From an uncultured Bacilli bacterium (GTDB lineage: Bacteria > Bacillota_I > Bacilli_A > RF39 > UBA660): a DNA stretch of 64,000 bases. Below, piece by piece: positions 51,410 to 59,373 of the stretch. The notes under the pieces are model-generated. The model did no database searches. It had not been told where the DNA came from and saw only the letters and a program-made list of their open reading frames with translations. The position numbers and the translations under genes were made by a program. Numbering within the stretch: position 1 is the first letter of the stretch; each line of letters begins with the position of its first letter. The DNA lies in contig CAJUTK010000001.1 in assembly GCA_910589375.1 (NCBI GenBank), forward strand, positions 248,001-312,000, written 5' to 3'.

Positions 51410-51438
51410 TTTACAAATTAGGTTTTCTTTGATATAAT
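51410..51438 (+). promoter_or_regulatory. Promoter of rpsF-ssb-rpsR
   Basis: TTTACA (51410-51415), 17 bp, TATAAT (51433-51438), about 65 nt before the rpsF start. Confidence 0.75.
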
Positions 51439-51445
51439 TAACTGC

Positions 51446-51477
51446 GAGTATGAATTTACTCCTTGCCTGATAAAGGC
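51446..51477 (+). promoter_or_regulatory. Structured rpsF leader (possible S6:S18 binding site)
   Basis: Two small hairpins in the 5' UTR: GAGTA/TACTC (51446-51450 with 51457-51461) and GCCT/AGGC (51465-51468 with 51474-51477). S6:S18 autoregulatory leaders occur at this place in many bacteria; the match here is positional, not proven. Confidence 0.4.
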
Positions 51478-51502
51478 TATGAACCATAAGGAGGTGTAGA
51501 AA

Positions 51503-51805
51503 ATGAGAAATTATGAAATTATGTTTATCGTTAAACCAACATTAGCAGAAGCAGAGATTACAAAAGTTTCAGATAGTTTCAAAGCTACTTTAGAATCAAA
51601 AGGTAGTAAAGTAACTGGTGTTGATGCATGGGGACAAAGAGCTTTAGCATACGATATCAAAAAAGGATCAGAAGTATTCAAAAGCGGATATTATTTCGTA
51701 TTCCAAGTAGAAGCAAGCGATGATACTGGAATTAAAGAATTTGATCGTTTAGCAGGAATTAGTTCTGATATCGTTAGACACTTAATTATTAGAAAAGAAG
51801 ATTAA
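51503..51805 (+). CDS. rpsF: 30S ribosomal protein S6
   Basis: A 100-residue bS6, which pairs with S18 on the 30S platform. Begins Arg-Asn-Tyr-Glu-Ile-Met-Phe-Ile-Val-Lys-Pro and contains Trp-Gly-Gln-Arg-Ala-Leu-Ala-Tyr. The long C-terminal tail seen in some enterics is absent. A strong AAGGAGG site precedes it. First gene of rpsF-ssb-rpsR. Confidence 0.97.
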   Translation: MRNYEIMFIVKPTLAEAEITKVSDSFKATLESKGSKVTGVDAWGQRALAYDIKKGSEVFKSGYYFVFQVEASDDTGIKEFDRLAGISSDIVRHLIIRKED

Positions 51806-51819
51806 GAAAGAAGGTTCCT

Positions 51820-52275
51820 ATGAATAAAGTATTATTAGTAGGTAGAATAACCGCTAAACCAGAACTAAGATATACAAATGCAAATACAGAATTCTTACGT
51901 TTTACAGTAGCAGTAAATAGAACATTTACAAATGCAGATGGTAAAAGAGAAGCTGACTTTATCAATGTTGTTGCTTGGAGAAAACAAGCAGAAACAATTT
52001 CTAAGTTTTTTGATAAAGGAAATTTGATTGGTATTGAAGGTAGATTACAGACCGGAAGTTATGATGATAAAGATGGCAATAAGAGATATACTATGGATGT
52101 TGCTTTAGACAACTTTGAATTCGTAGAAGGAAAAAATAAATCTCAAAGTGATTCATCTATGCCATTCTCTGAACCAAGCCCATATGATTATCAAGATAAT
52201 AGCGTTAGTGTTGAAAATGATCCTTTCGCAGAATATGGGGATTCAGTTTCAATCGACGATAACTTCCTAGACTAA
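51820..52275 (+). CDS. ssb: Single-stranded DNA-binding protein
   Basis: A 151-residue SSB that coats single-stranded DNA at forks and during repair. The OB fold (residues 1-105) begins Met-Asn-Lys-Val-Leu-Leu-Val-Gly-Arg and has Phe-Ile-Asn-Val-Val-Ala-Trp-Arg-Lys. The acidic tail ends Ile-Asp-Asp-Asn-Phe-Leu-Asp rather than the usual Asp-Asp-Asp-Leu-Pro-Phe, a divergent partner-binding tip. It lies between rpsF and rpsR, as in most Bacillota. Confidence 0.96.
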   Translation: MNKVLLVGRITAKPELRYTNANTEFLRFTVAVNRTFTNADGKREADFINVVAWRKQAETISKFFDKGNLIGIEGRLQTGSYDDKDGNKRYTMDVALDNFEFVEGKNKSQSDSSMPFSEPSPYDYQDNSVSVENDPFAEYGDSVSIDDNFLD

Positions 52276-52288
52276 AGGAGGAGAAACT

Positions 52289-52507
52289 ATGGCAGAATTT
52301 TATAGAAAAAAGAAAAAAGTTTGTCAAATGTGTACAGGAAAAGATGTAGACTATAAAAACGTAGAAGTTATTAAGAAATATATTAGTGCAGATAAAGGTA
52401 AGATCTTACCAAGAAGAATTACTGGTAACTGTGCTAAACACCAAAGATATATTGCTACTCAAGTAAAATATGCTCGTTTTATGGCACTTATTCCATTTAC
52501 AAAATAA
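52289..52507 (+). CDS. rpsR: 30S ribosomal protein S18
   Basis: A 72-residue bS18, partner of S6. The N-terminus keeps zinc-type cysteines (Val-Cys-Gln-Met-Cys) and Cys-Ala-Lys-His later. The Lys-Ile-Leu-Pro-Arg-Arg-Ile-Thr-Gly motif is complete. GGAGG precedes the start. Confidence 0.97.
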   Translation: MAEFYRKKKKVCQMCTGKDVDYKNVEVIKKYISADKGKILPRRITGNCAKHQRYIATQVKYARFMALIPFTK

Positions 52508-52529
52508 AGAAGCAGAATGCTTCTTTTTT
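52506..52529 (+). terminator. Rho-independent terminator of rpsF-ssb-rpsR
   Basis: Stem AAAGAAGC/GCTTCTTT (52506-52513 with 52519-52526), 5-nt loop and T run. Confidence 0.88.
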
Positions 52530-52572
52530 TATTTCTAAATGTGCTATAATGAATATAGTAGGAGGGTATAAT

Positions 52573-52800
52573 ATGAGTATAAAAGAATTAGATAGAAAAA
52601 TAGATGATTCTATGTTACAAGTATTGAAATACATTATATTAGATATTTTATTTTCTATTTGTTTATTAGTAGTACATAAAATGGAGGGAATTATTATATT
52701 TTTTCCTATCTTACTATGTACAATTTTATCTACTTTTAGTTGGTTAGATAAAACGAGTTTGTGGAAAAAGCAAAAAAGAGAATTACAAGAAGTTGAATAA
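52573..52800 (+). CDS. Small membrane protein, unknown
   Basis: 75 residues. A short charged N-terminus is followed by two hydrophobic helices (about residues 17-35 and 38-57) and a basic tail. GCTATAATG and AGGAGGG lie upstream, so it has its own promoter and start. It may be cotranscribed with the HIT gene 21 nt downstream. Family not recognised. Confidence 0.65.
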   Translation: MSIKELDRKIDDSMLQVLKYIILDILFSICLLVVHKMEGIIIFFPILLCTILSTFSWLDKTSLWKKQKRELQEVE

Positions 52801-52821
52801 TATCCTGTTAGGGGTGAACTT

Positions 52822-53445
52822 GTGAAATGTGAATTAAAATGTCAATTGTGTCATAGCAAGGATACAGTTACTGTTGAGACTATTGGTCAAAGAGTAGTAT
52901 ATAGAGGAAAATATATTTATGTAGCAGTGGATATTTCCCCTTTATGTGTAGGCCATGTATTAATTGTTACGAATGAGCATTATTTTAATTTTTATGAAAC
53001 AGATAAAAAGGTGAAAGAAGAAACATTTTTTGTAAAAGAAAGATTAAAGGAATTAGAAAAACAATTTTATCATAAAAATGTTTTATTCTTTGAACATGGT
53101 TCTATTAAATCTGGTGAGGCTGGGTCTAGTGTAGAACATGCCCACTTGCATGTTGTTCCATGTGATATTGATATAAAAGTTGAATTAGATAAGGAATTAG
53201 GAGAACCAATTAATTGTGATATTTTAAAGGAAGAATTTTTAAATATTAGTTCTTATATTTATTTAGAAGATTCTAATCATAAAATGATTTATCCAGTTGA
53301 TAAATTACCTAGCCAATATTTAAGAAAAATAGTCGGTGAGAAAATAGGAAATAGTAAATATGATTGGCACGTTAATAGTACTACAGAGGATAGTTTAAAG
53401 AGACTAGAAGAGACATATCAAGATTTAAAGGGAAAAATAAAATGA
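52822..53445 (+). CDS. HIT-domain protein
   Basis: A 207-residue protein. An N-terminal Cys-Gln-Leu-Cys pair could bind zinc. The HIT fold lies at about residues 30-120, with the triad motif Glu-His-Ala-His-Leu-His-Val-Val (His at 108, 110, 112 approx.). HIT enzymes hydrolyse or transfer nucleotidyl groups, for example in GalT and Ap4A hydrolase families; the substrate cannot be read from the sequence. The C-terminal part (Tyr-Asp-Trp-His and a Leu-rich helix) is family-like for longer bacterial HIT members. GTG start with AGGGGTGA upstream. Confidence 0.82.
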   Translation: MKCELKCQLCHSKDTVTVETIGQRVVYRGKYIYVAVDISPLCVGHVLIVTNEHYFNFYETDKKVKEETFFVKERLKELEKQFYHKNVLFFEHGSIKSGEAGSSVEHAHLHVVPCDIDIKVELDKELGEPINCDILKEEFLNISSYIYLEDSNHKMIYPVDKLPSQYLRKIVGEKIGNSKYDWHVNSTTEDSLKRLEETYQDLKGKIK

Positions 53446-53466
53446 GTGAAATCACTCATTTTTTTA
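53440..53466. terminator. Bidirectional terminator
   Basis: A stem around GAGTG/CACTC (53440-53449 with 53452-53461) with A and T flanks, between converging genes. Confidence 0.8.
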
Positions 53467-54064
53467 TGACACAAAACTCCCATAATACTTTAGGCTTTTC
53501 ATATTTTCCGGCATCTTTTTCTTCTATACTATAAAATGAAAACTTATTAAAAAATGATTTAATAGAATCTTCACTGAAGAATCTTTTATAAATTTCTCCA
53601 TTATAAAAGTAGTTTTCTTCTAATTGATTTGTATTAGGTATATATAATTTATCGTTTGTAGAGTTTACCCTAGCAATAAAAATTCCATTTTTCTTTAATA
53701 CTCTATAAATTTCATTTGCTAAAAAAATTGTTGTATTTGTATCAAAATAGTGAATACTTAAGTCTGCTATTATGACATTGATAGAATTATCTTGGAAAGG
53801 AATTTCATCTTTCATATCGAAATTTAATGTTTTTAGATTTGGCACTTCCTTTTTTATAATTTCTAATACTTCTTTAGAAAAATCGCAAACAGTAATATCT
53901 GTAAATCCTTTTTCTAATAAGTATCTACTGTCATAGGCTCTACCACATCCTAATTCAACTATTTTATCTTCTTTATGAAATAAGCCTAGATAATGGTCTA
54001 ACCATCCATCGTAAGTAGAATCGTATTGTAAGTGTACTTTGTCCCAATAAGTATCTAAACTCAT
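53456..54064 (-). CDS. Class I SAM-dependent methyltransferase
   Basis: A 202-residue Rossmann methyltransferase. AdoMet motif I Val-Glu-Leu-Gly-Cys-Gly-Arg-Ala near residue 35, Asp in Thr-Val-Cys-Asp-Phe-Ser near residue 59, and motif IV-like Val-Ile-Ile-Ala-Asp-Leu-Ser near 96. The layout is like small-molecule or tellurite/thiopurine-type methyltransferases; the substrate is unknown. An AGGTGA site precedes the start on the minus strand. It is transcribed toward the HIT gene terminator. Confidence 0.8.
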   Translation of the reverse strand: MSLDTYWDKVHLQYDSTYDGWLDHYLGLFHKEDKIVELGCGRAYDSRYLLEKGFTDITVCDFSKEVLEIIKKEVPNLKTLNFDMKDEIPFQDNSINVIIADLSIHYFDTNTTIFLANEIYRVLKKNGIFIARVNSTNDKLYIPNTNQLEENYFYNGEIYKRFFSEDSIKSFFNKFSFYSIEEKDAGKYEKPKVLWEFCVIKK

Positions 54065-54111
54065 AACATCACCTATATAATCATAACATAAGAGAAATCT
54101 CTTTTCAAATA

Positions 54112-54134
54112 AAAAAAGACTAATTAGCCTTTTT
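54112..54134 (-). terminator. Terminator after gpsA
   Basis: Read on the minus strand, AAAAAGG...CTTTTTTT with an imperfect stem at the gpsA stop, ending in T. One internal mismatch lowers certainty. Confidence 0.5.
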
Positions 54135-55098
54135 CAATTAGGAAAGTAAGTAAATCTACTGGTTTTTTATCATGATAAATAATATCGTAGATAAGATTAA
54201 TAATTGGCATGTTTACTTTTTTGTTTTCTAATAATTGATAGATTGATTTTAAAGTATATAGACCTTCAATAGTAGTTGTTTCAATGTATCTATCAATTTC
54301 TTCTTGTGATGCTCCTTTTCCAAGCAATCTACCAAAAGAGAAATTCCTACTTTTTGTACTAGTACATGTTAGTAGTAAATCTCCGAACCCAGCAAAAGAT
54401 AGAATCGTATTTTTATCTCCACCTAACGCATCAATTAATTCTTTAATATCATTTAAAGATTCTGTAATCATCATAGCTTGTGTAGAAATTGGTAAATCCA
54501 TTCCATCTAACATTCCATTTGCGATAGCAATTACGTTTTTAATAGAGCCACATATTTCAATTCCTAAGATATCATCTGTTTCTCTCAATTTCACATGATT
54601 ATTTTGAAGAGCATGTTTGATAATAGAAATTGTATCTGGATTAGTACTCGCTAAAGAGAGACCTACGGGTACTTTATTAGCTACATCTATTGCAAAAGTT
54701 GGACCAGAAATGACTCCTACTTGGTCTGTGTCAATATATTTTTTAAATACATCATAAACAAAAAGACAACTATCATTTTCAATTCCCTTAGAAGCTATGC
54801 ACACATGTTGACTATCTTTTAAATATTTATTTAATTCTTGAGAGACATCATCTACGAAAGCTGCAGGGACTGCGATAAGTATTAGTTCTGCATTTTCAAC
54901 TGTTTCTTGAAAGTTTGTAGATATTTTAATCGTATCATCAATAATAATATTTTTTAAATTTGGACTTCTTCTTTGTTGATCTAAATAGTTAGCTTCTTCA
55001 GTGAATTTAGTCCACATAGATACATCATTGCCATTTTCATTTAAAATAAGAGCTAAGGATACTCCAAAAGCTCCTGTTCCTAGTACACCTATTTTCAT
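54124..55098 (-). CDS. gpsA: NAD(P)+-dependent glycerol-3-phosphate dehydrogenase
   Basis: Makes sn-glycerol-3-phosphate from DHAP for phospholipid synthesis. 324 residues. NAD(P) loop Gly-Val-Leu-Gly-Thr-Gly-Ala-Phe-Gly at residues 4-12; Ala-Ser-Lys-Gly-Ile-Glu near 107; Ser-Gly-Pro-Thr-Phe-Ala near 137; catalytic Lys in Gly-Ser-Ile-Lys-Asn-Val near residue 186; and Gly-Phe-Gly-Asp-Leu-Leu-Leu-Thr-Cys-Thr near 240. AGGTGATATT precedes the ATG on the minus strand. Confidence 0.95.
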   Translation of the reverse strand: MKIGVLGTGAFGVSLALILNENGNDVSMWTKFTEEANYLDQQRRSPNLKNIIIDDTIKISTNFQETVENAELILIAVPAAFVDDVSQELNKYLKDSQHVCIASKGIENDSCLFVYDVFKKYIDTDQVGVISGPTFAIDVANKVPVGLSLASTNPDTISIIKHALQNNHVKLRETDDILGIEICGSIKNVIAIANGMLDGMDLPISTQAMMITESLNDIKELIDALGGDKNTILSFAGFGDLLLTCTSTKSRNFSFGRLLGKGASQEEIDRYIETTTIEGLYTLKSIYQLLENKKVNMPIINLIYDIIYHDKKPVDLLTFLIEKG

Positions 55099-55226
55099 AA
55101 TATCACCTATTTCATTATAGCATATTTTAATCTTTAAAATTATTAAGAATAATTAAATCCTTGATTTCTAAAAGTAGATATACTATAATGAAACTAGAAT
55201 TATAGTTCATAAGATAGAGGTGTAGT

Positions 55227-56030
55227 ATGGTAGGTTATTATAGATTACAAGAAGAGGATATGGAAAGAGTAGGTTTCCCAATTAAAAATATAGAGGAGAA
55301 TATTTATGATTTGTGCTGCCCGTTACTTGTTAATCGTAAAGAAGTGCTCCCTAAAGAACTACTTTATTTATATGAAACTTTAGAAATACCTATTTTAACA
55401 ATTGATGAATTCCAAGTCTATGAGGAAGATTCTTATAGTGAATTGAAGGATTATTTAAAGAAATTTTCTTATTATTTGCAATTAAATATTGTTGTAGAAT
55501 TAAGTGAAGAGGAAAAATTGGGACATTTACTTCGTGTTGGAAGATACGCAAAAGAATTAGCAGAATCTGTTCATTTATCTAAAAAGGAAGTGGACAATAT
55601 TTATATAGCAGCTCTTTTCCATGATGTAGGAAAGTCTAGAATTCCAGTAGAAATTATTGGTAAGAAAAATAAACTTTCGGATCAAGAATTTTCTATTATT
55701 AAAACACATAGTGATTTGGCCCGCTCTATTTTAGGAGATTTTTTAGAGGAAAATATTTTAGAAATGGTAGAAGGACATCATGAGAGAATGGATGGTAGCG
55801 GGTACGCTAAAGGAATTATTCCTAATATAGGTGTTCAAATTCTTGGAATAGCAGATAGCTATGATGCCATGATTTCTTCTCGTGTATATCATCAAAGCGA
55901 AAGCAGGGAATCTGCCTTCGAAGAACTTCTTTTATGTACAAAGGAAAAAGAAAATGGAGGAAAAGGGATTCTTTATAATTTAGATTTAGTAAATCAGTTT
56001 ATTAAAGTAGAAATGCAAGAAATGGCATAA
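55227..56030 (+). CDS. HD-GYP-like phosphodiesterase with GYA variant
   Basis: 267 residues. The N-terminal 85 residues are an unrecognised segment. The HD-GYP domain has Phe-His-Asp-Val-Gly-Lys at 131-136, His at about 161, His-His-Glu at 184-186 and Asp-Gly-Ser-Gly-Tyr-Ala at 189-194. Active HD-GYP enzymes hydrolyse c-di-GMP and usually read Gly-Tyr-Pro at this place; the Ala change may not abolish metal binding but weakens the family match. No GGDEF protein is in the window, so its ligand is uncertain. GAGGTGTAGT precedes the ATG. Confidence 0.82.
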   Translation: MVGYYRLQEEDMERVGFPIKNIEENIYDLCCPLLVNRKEVLPKELLYLYETLEIPILTIDEFQVYEEDSYSELKDYLKKFSYYLQLNIVVELSEEEKLGHLLRVGRYAKELAESVHLSKKEVDNIYIAALFHDVGKSRIPVEIIGKKNKLSDQEFSIIKTHSDLARSILGDFLEENILEMVEGHHERMDGSGYAKGIIPNIGVQILGIADSYDAMISSRVYHQSESRESAFEELLLCTKEKENGGKGILYNLDLVNQFIKVEMQEMA

Positions 56031-56053
56031 AACTATGTTTTTACATAGTTTTT
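56029..56053. terminator. Terminator after the HD-GYP gene
   Basis: A 9-bp stem (56029-56037 with 56044-56052), 6-nt loop and T run. A-rich on the other side, so it may also serve the converging small gene. Confidence 0.88.
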
Positions 56054-56341
56054 TTATGGAAATTTATTTAGTTCTTTATCAATAGTATTTACACTTCTAC
56101 GCAGAGATTCGAATGAGGTTAGTTCACTGTTAATAACATGATCCCCACCATCATTTTTATTTCTATTATTAATTACTTGTTGTTGAGCAGAATTAGTGCA
56201 TAGCACTTGCCCTACCATCATAAACCAGTTCCCAATTGAATTTTGTTCGACTGGATCTAAGTCATCTATGAGGAGATATCCTATTAGAAATGCACTAATT
56301 GTAAATGTACTGGCATCTATATTTGGGGGAATGTTTGCCAC
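56054..56341 (-). CDS. Small conserved-looking protein, unknown
   Basis: 95 residues. The first 50 hold a mostly hydrophobic, Ile/Leu/Phe-rich stretch with a Leu-Leu-Ile-Asp-Asp-Leu motif and Gly-Asn-Trp; the second half is polar (Asn-Arg-Asn-Lys-Asn-Asp-Gly-Gly). It has a GTG start with AAGGTGATTCT upstream on the minus strand, which supports a real gene despite the small size. Function not recognised. It diverges from the HNH-like gene across a 72-nt promoter region. Confidence 0.6.
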   Translation of the reverse strand: MANIPPNIDASTFTISAFLIGYLLIDDLDPVEQNSIGNWFMMVGQVLCTNSAQQQVINNRNKNDGGDHVINSELTSFESLRRSVNTIDKELNKFP

Positions 56342-56413
56342 AGAATCACCTTACTATAAAAATATGTTGCAATTTTTAAAATATCTGTTAAAATATAACC
56401 TCAGGTGGTTTTC

Positions 56414-56875
56414 ATGAAAAAAGTTCTAAAATTACTAGTTACTAAATTTGCAATAACAGATTTTGACTGGATGAATTTTAGAATTACAAAAGAAAACCCA
56501 TTAACATTTCATCATATTAAAAAAGTTTCTCAAGGAGGAGAGGAAACTTTAGATAATGGAGCGCCTCTTACAAGATACGCTCAAGAGTATTTGCACTTAA
56601 TGGAATCCTATAATTTTAAAATCTATAGAAGACTAAATCGTATTCTAGCGGAGATTAATGAGCAAGGCTTTGTACCTACACCAAGGCAGCAACAAAAAAT
56701 AGAATTATTACTTTTAGAATTTGAAGCTAGATATTATGAACAATTAAAATCAAGACAAGGCATTAGTAAATATGATAAGTATAATGCTACCTTGGAAAGA
56801 AAACGAGTGCAAGAAGGAAAAGTTTCAAAACCAAAAAAGAAACAAATCGTAAGAAAAAGTAAAAAGAGGAATTGA
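56414..56875 (+). CDS. HNH-nuclease-like small protein
   Basis: A 153-residue basic protein. The N-terminal half contains Phe-His-His-Ile-Lys-Lys near residue 32, Gly-Gly near 42, Asp-Asn-Gly-Ala-Pro-Leu-Thr near 47, and Gln-Glu-Tyr-Leu-His-Leu near 60. This His-His-Ile, Asn-Gly-Ala-x-Leu, Tyr-Leu-His spacing fits an HNH fold without zinc cysteines. A basic, coiled C-terminus ends in Lys/Arg repeats. Nuclease activity is inferred only. CAGGTGG precedes the ATG. Confidence 0.5.
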   Translation: MKKVLKLLVTKFAITDFDWMNFRITKENPLTFHHIKKVSQGGEETLDNGAPLTRYAQEYLHLMESYNFKIYRRLNRILAEINEQGFVPTPRQQQKIELLLLEFEARYYEQLKSRQGISKYDKYNATLERKRVQEGKVSKPKKKQIVRKSKKRN

Positions 56876-56926
56876 AAAAAAGTAACTTTTGTAGTATGAT
56901 GGTAGAAAGAAAAAGGTGGTTGTGAT

Positions 56927-57454
56927 ATGCAAATGGAAGATACTAGTAATATGTTTGGTGCCGTAGATGATAATAGTGCAATTCCAACTCTTGGAAATGG
57001 CATTGAAACATCTCTACAGTTTTCAGAAGTACAAGAACCTGAAGAGCCTAAGGACGTTAATCAATATTTAGAATATATGAGACAAAAAAGAGAAGCGCTT
57101 GAAAGAGCTGCTACTTTAGAGACTGCTCCTGCAGAGGAAGTAGTTGCGTCTGTTGTAGAGGAAACATCAGAAACTGAACCAGCGGAAGAAGCTCATGAAG
57201 AAACAAAGAATGAAGAGGGAGAAAATATGAAAAAGAAAGATGAAATGGAAACTGATATCAGAGTAGAATCTGCAGATGGAGAAGCATCTATTGAAGACAT
57301 GGTAGCGCAAGCAATGCAAAAAGATGAAATTTTACTTTATCAACAAAAATATCTTGATAGCTTAGAAGCAAGAAAAAATAAAGTAGATACTATTATTTCT
57401 ATGCTTCAAAAAGAAAAAGAGACAATCGATGCTCAAATTCAAGCAGTAAAGTAA
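56927..57454 (+). CDS. Acidic, coiled-coil-ended protein of unknown function
   Basis: 175 residues, strongly acidic in the middle (Glu/Thr/Ala/Pro-rich, about residues 25-100), with a C-terminal amphipathic helix (about 125-173) that could form a coiled coil. No signal or membrane span. GGTGGTTGTGAT precedes the ATG. It ends at the terminator just before the S10 operon. Low complexity prevents assignment. Confidence 0.55.
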   Translation: MQMEDTSNMFGAVDDNSAIPTLGNGIETSLQFSEVQEPEEPKDVNQYLEYMRQKREALERAATLETAPAEEVVASVVEETSETEPAEEAHEETKNEEGENMKKKDEMETDIRVESADGEASIEDMVAQAMQKDEILLYQQKYLDSLEARKNKVDTIISMLQKEKETIDAQIQAVK

Positions 57455-57473
57455 AATAAATAAAAAAAATAGT

Positions 57474-57505
57474 AAAAAAGTGTTGATTTTTCAACACTTT
57501 TTTAG
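57474..57505 (+). terminator. Rho-independent terminator upstream of rpsJ
   Basis: A perfect 13-bp stem (57474-57486 with 57491-57503), loop TTTT and T run. Confidence 0.92.
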
Positions 57506-57511
57506 TATACT
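57483..57511 (+). promoter_or_regulatory. Promoter of the S10 ribosomal operon
   Basis: TTGATT (57483-57488), 17 bp, TATACT (57506-57511). It is interleaved with the upstream terminator stem. A leader of about 130 nt follows up to rpsJ; no clear stable structure or known L4 leader is recognised there. Confidence 0.55.
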
Positions 57512-57644
57512 TTTGTATGTGTGACATGCGAAGATATGTAAGGTTGCTGATACACCAGGCTAAGTTGTAAGAAAAATAAACTGGAAAATTGGGTTTTTAC
57601 ATGGAGCAAGTCTATACAAGATATAGGCGAAGGGAGGACACAAA

Positions 57645-57953
57645 ATGTCAAAAGTAAAGGTTCGTATCAAATTAAAAGCGTTTGAACATAAAAGTTTAGA
57701 CCAAGCTTGTGCGAAAATCGTTGAAACTGTTAAAAGAAATGGTGGCGAAGTAAGTGGACCAATTCCACTACCAACAGAAGTTGAAAAAATCACTATCTTA
57801 AGAGCAGTTCATAAATATAAAGATTCTCGTGAGCAATTTGAAAAAAGAACACACAAGAGACTTATTGATATTATCAATCCATCAAAGGAAACTATTGAGG
57901 CATTAGCTCATTTAGAAGTACCAAGTGGTGTAGATATCAAAATTATTAAATAG
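57645..57953 (+). CDS. rpsJ: 30S ribosomal protein S10
   Basis: A 102-residue uS10, also the transcription antitermination factor NusE. Contains the Arg-Ile-Lys-Leu-Lys-Ala-Phe-Glu-His opening and Gly-Pro-Ile-Pro-Leu-Pro-Thr. First gene of the ribosomal cluster, which continues to the window end. A GGGAGG site precedes it. Confidence 0.98.
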   Translation: MSKVKVRIKLKAFEHKSLDQACAKIVETVKRNGGEVSGPIPLPTEVEKITILRAVHKYKDSREQFEKRTHKRLIDIINPSKETIEALAHLEVPSGVDIKIIK

Positions 57954-57966
57954 GAGGAAATAGTAT

Positions 57967-58731
57967 ATGAAAGGAATCTTAGGTCGTAAAATTGGAATGA
58001 CTCAAGTATTTACAGAATCTGGTAAATTAATTCCTGTAACTGTTGTTGAAGTTGAGCCAAACATTGTAACTCAAATTAAAACAAAAGAAAACGATGGTTA
58101 TGAAGCAATTCAATTAGGATTCGATACAAAGAGAGAAAAGTTAGCGACAAAAGCTTCTGCTGGACATACAGCAAAAGCAAATACTACACCTAAGCGCTTC
58201 TTTAGAGAAATAAAAGGTGTAGATATCAATGATTATACTGTTGGTGGAGAAGTTAAAGTAGACATTTTCACAGCAGGTGAGGTTGTTGATGTAACGGGAA
58301 CTTCAAAAGGTAAAGGTTTCCAAGGTGTTATTAAAAGACATGGACAAAGTAGAGGTCCTATGGGACATGGTTCACATTATCATAGAAGACCAGGTTCAAT
58401 GGGAACAATGAGACCAATGCGTGTTTTCAAAGGTAAAAAGTTACCAGGACATATGGGTAGCCTTACAGTAACTATTCAAAATCTTGAAATAGTAGCTGTA
58501 GATTTAGCTAATAATGTAATATTAATTAAAGGAAATATTCCTGGACCTAAAAAAGGTTTAGTAGTAATTAAGACATCTGTTAAAACTCCTGGAAAGGTAA
58601 ATGAAACAGAAAATTTAATTAGCTATACTGAAACACCAGAGGTTGTAGAAACTGAAGTTACTGAAGAAGTAGTAGAAGAAACTGCTACAGAAGAGGCTAC
58701 TTCAGAGGAAACTTCTACGGAAGAAAACTAG
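57967..58731 (+). CDS. rplC: 50S ribosomal protein L3 with acidic C-terminal extension
   Basis: uL3 at the peptidyl-transferase base. 254 residues. The core (about 1-210) shows Gly-Arg-Lys-Ile-Gly-Met-Thr-Gln at the start, Gly-Gly-Glu-Val near 95, and Gly-Ser-His-Tyr-His-Arg-Arg-Pro-Gly-Ser-Met-Gly near 138. It then has a roughly 45-residue tail made mainly of Glu, Thr, Val and Ser that ordinary L3 proteins of about 209 residues lack. Similar acidic tails occur on L3 of some reduced Firmicutes and mycoplasmas. GGAGG precedes the start. Confidence 0.96.
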   Translation: MKGILGRKIGMTQVFTESGKLIPVTVVEVEPNIVTQIKTKENDGYEAIQLGFDTKREKLATKASAGHTAKANTTPKRFFREIKGVDINDYTVGGEVKVDIFTAGEVVDVTGTSKGKGFQGVIKRHGQSRGPMGHGSHYHRRPGSMGTMRPMRVFKGKKLPGHMGSLTVTIQNLEIVAVDLANNVILIKGNIPGPKKGLVVIKTSVKTPGKVNETENLISYTETPEVVETEVTEEVVEETATEEATSEETSTEEN

Positions 58732-58746
58732 TAGGAGGGAATACAT

Positions 58747-59373
58747 ATGGAAAAAGTAGATGTATTAAACATTAAAGGTGAAAAAGTAAAAGATATTACA
58801 TTAGCTAAAGAAGTTTTTGGAATTGAACCAAATGATGTTGTTATCTATGATGCTATTCGTTTAGCAAATAGTAATGCAAGACAAGGTACTCACAGTGTTA
58901 AATCTCGTGCAGAAGTATCTGGTGGTGGAAGAAAACCATGGAGACAAAAAGGAACAGGACGTGCTCGTCAAGGTTCTACTCGTGCACCACATTGGTATCA
59001 TGGTGGAGTAGCATTTGGTCCACAAACTGAAAGAAACTATACGTTAAAGATGAATCGTAAAGAAAGAAAGTTAGCTTTAAAATCAGCTTTAACTTATAAA
59101 GTGTTAGATAAAGAATTAATCGTTTTAGACGAATTAAAATTAGCTTCTAACAAAACAAAAGATATGAAAGAGGTTTTATCTAATTTAAAAGTTGACAGAA
59201 ACATCTTAGTTGTTGTTAACGAATTAGATGATAATTTAGTTTTAGCTACTCGTAACTTAGATAATGTTTTATTACTAAGTGCAGATGAAATTAATACTTT
59301 AGATGTTATTTCAGCTAACGTATTAATAGTAACAGAGGAAGCTATTAAATCAGTAGAGGAGGCGCTAGCATAA
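58747..59373 (+). CDS. rplD: 50S ribosomal protein L4
   Basis: uL4, part of the exit tunnel wall. 208 residues. The tunnel loop region is clear: Gly-Gly-Gly-Arg-Lys-Pro-Trp-Arg-Gln-Lys-Gly-Thr-Gly near residue 58. The stop shares a base with the rplW start (TAATG), so translation is coupled. Confidence 0.97.
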   Translation: MEKVDVLNIKGEKVKDITLAKEVFGIEPNDVVIYDAIRLANSNARQGTHSVKSRAEVSGGGRKPWRQKGTGRARQGSTRAPHWYHGGVAFGPQTERNYTLKMNRKERKLALKSALTYKVLDKELIVLDELKLASNKTKDMKEVLSNLKVDRNILVVVNELDDNLVLATRNLDNVLLLSADEINTLDVISANVLIVTEEAIKSVEEALA

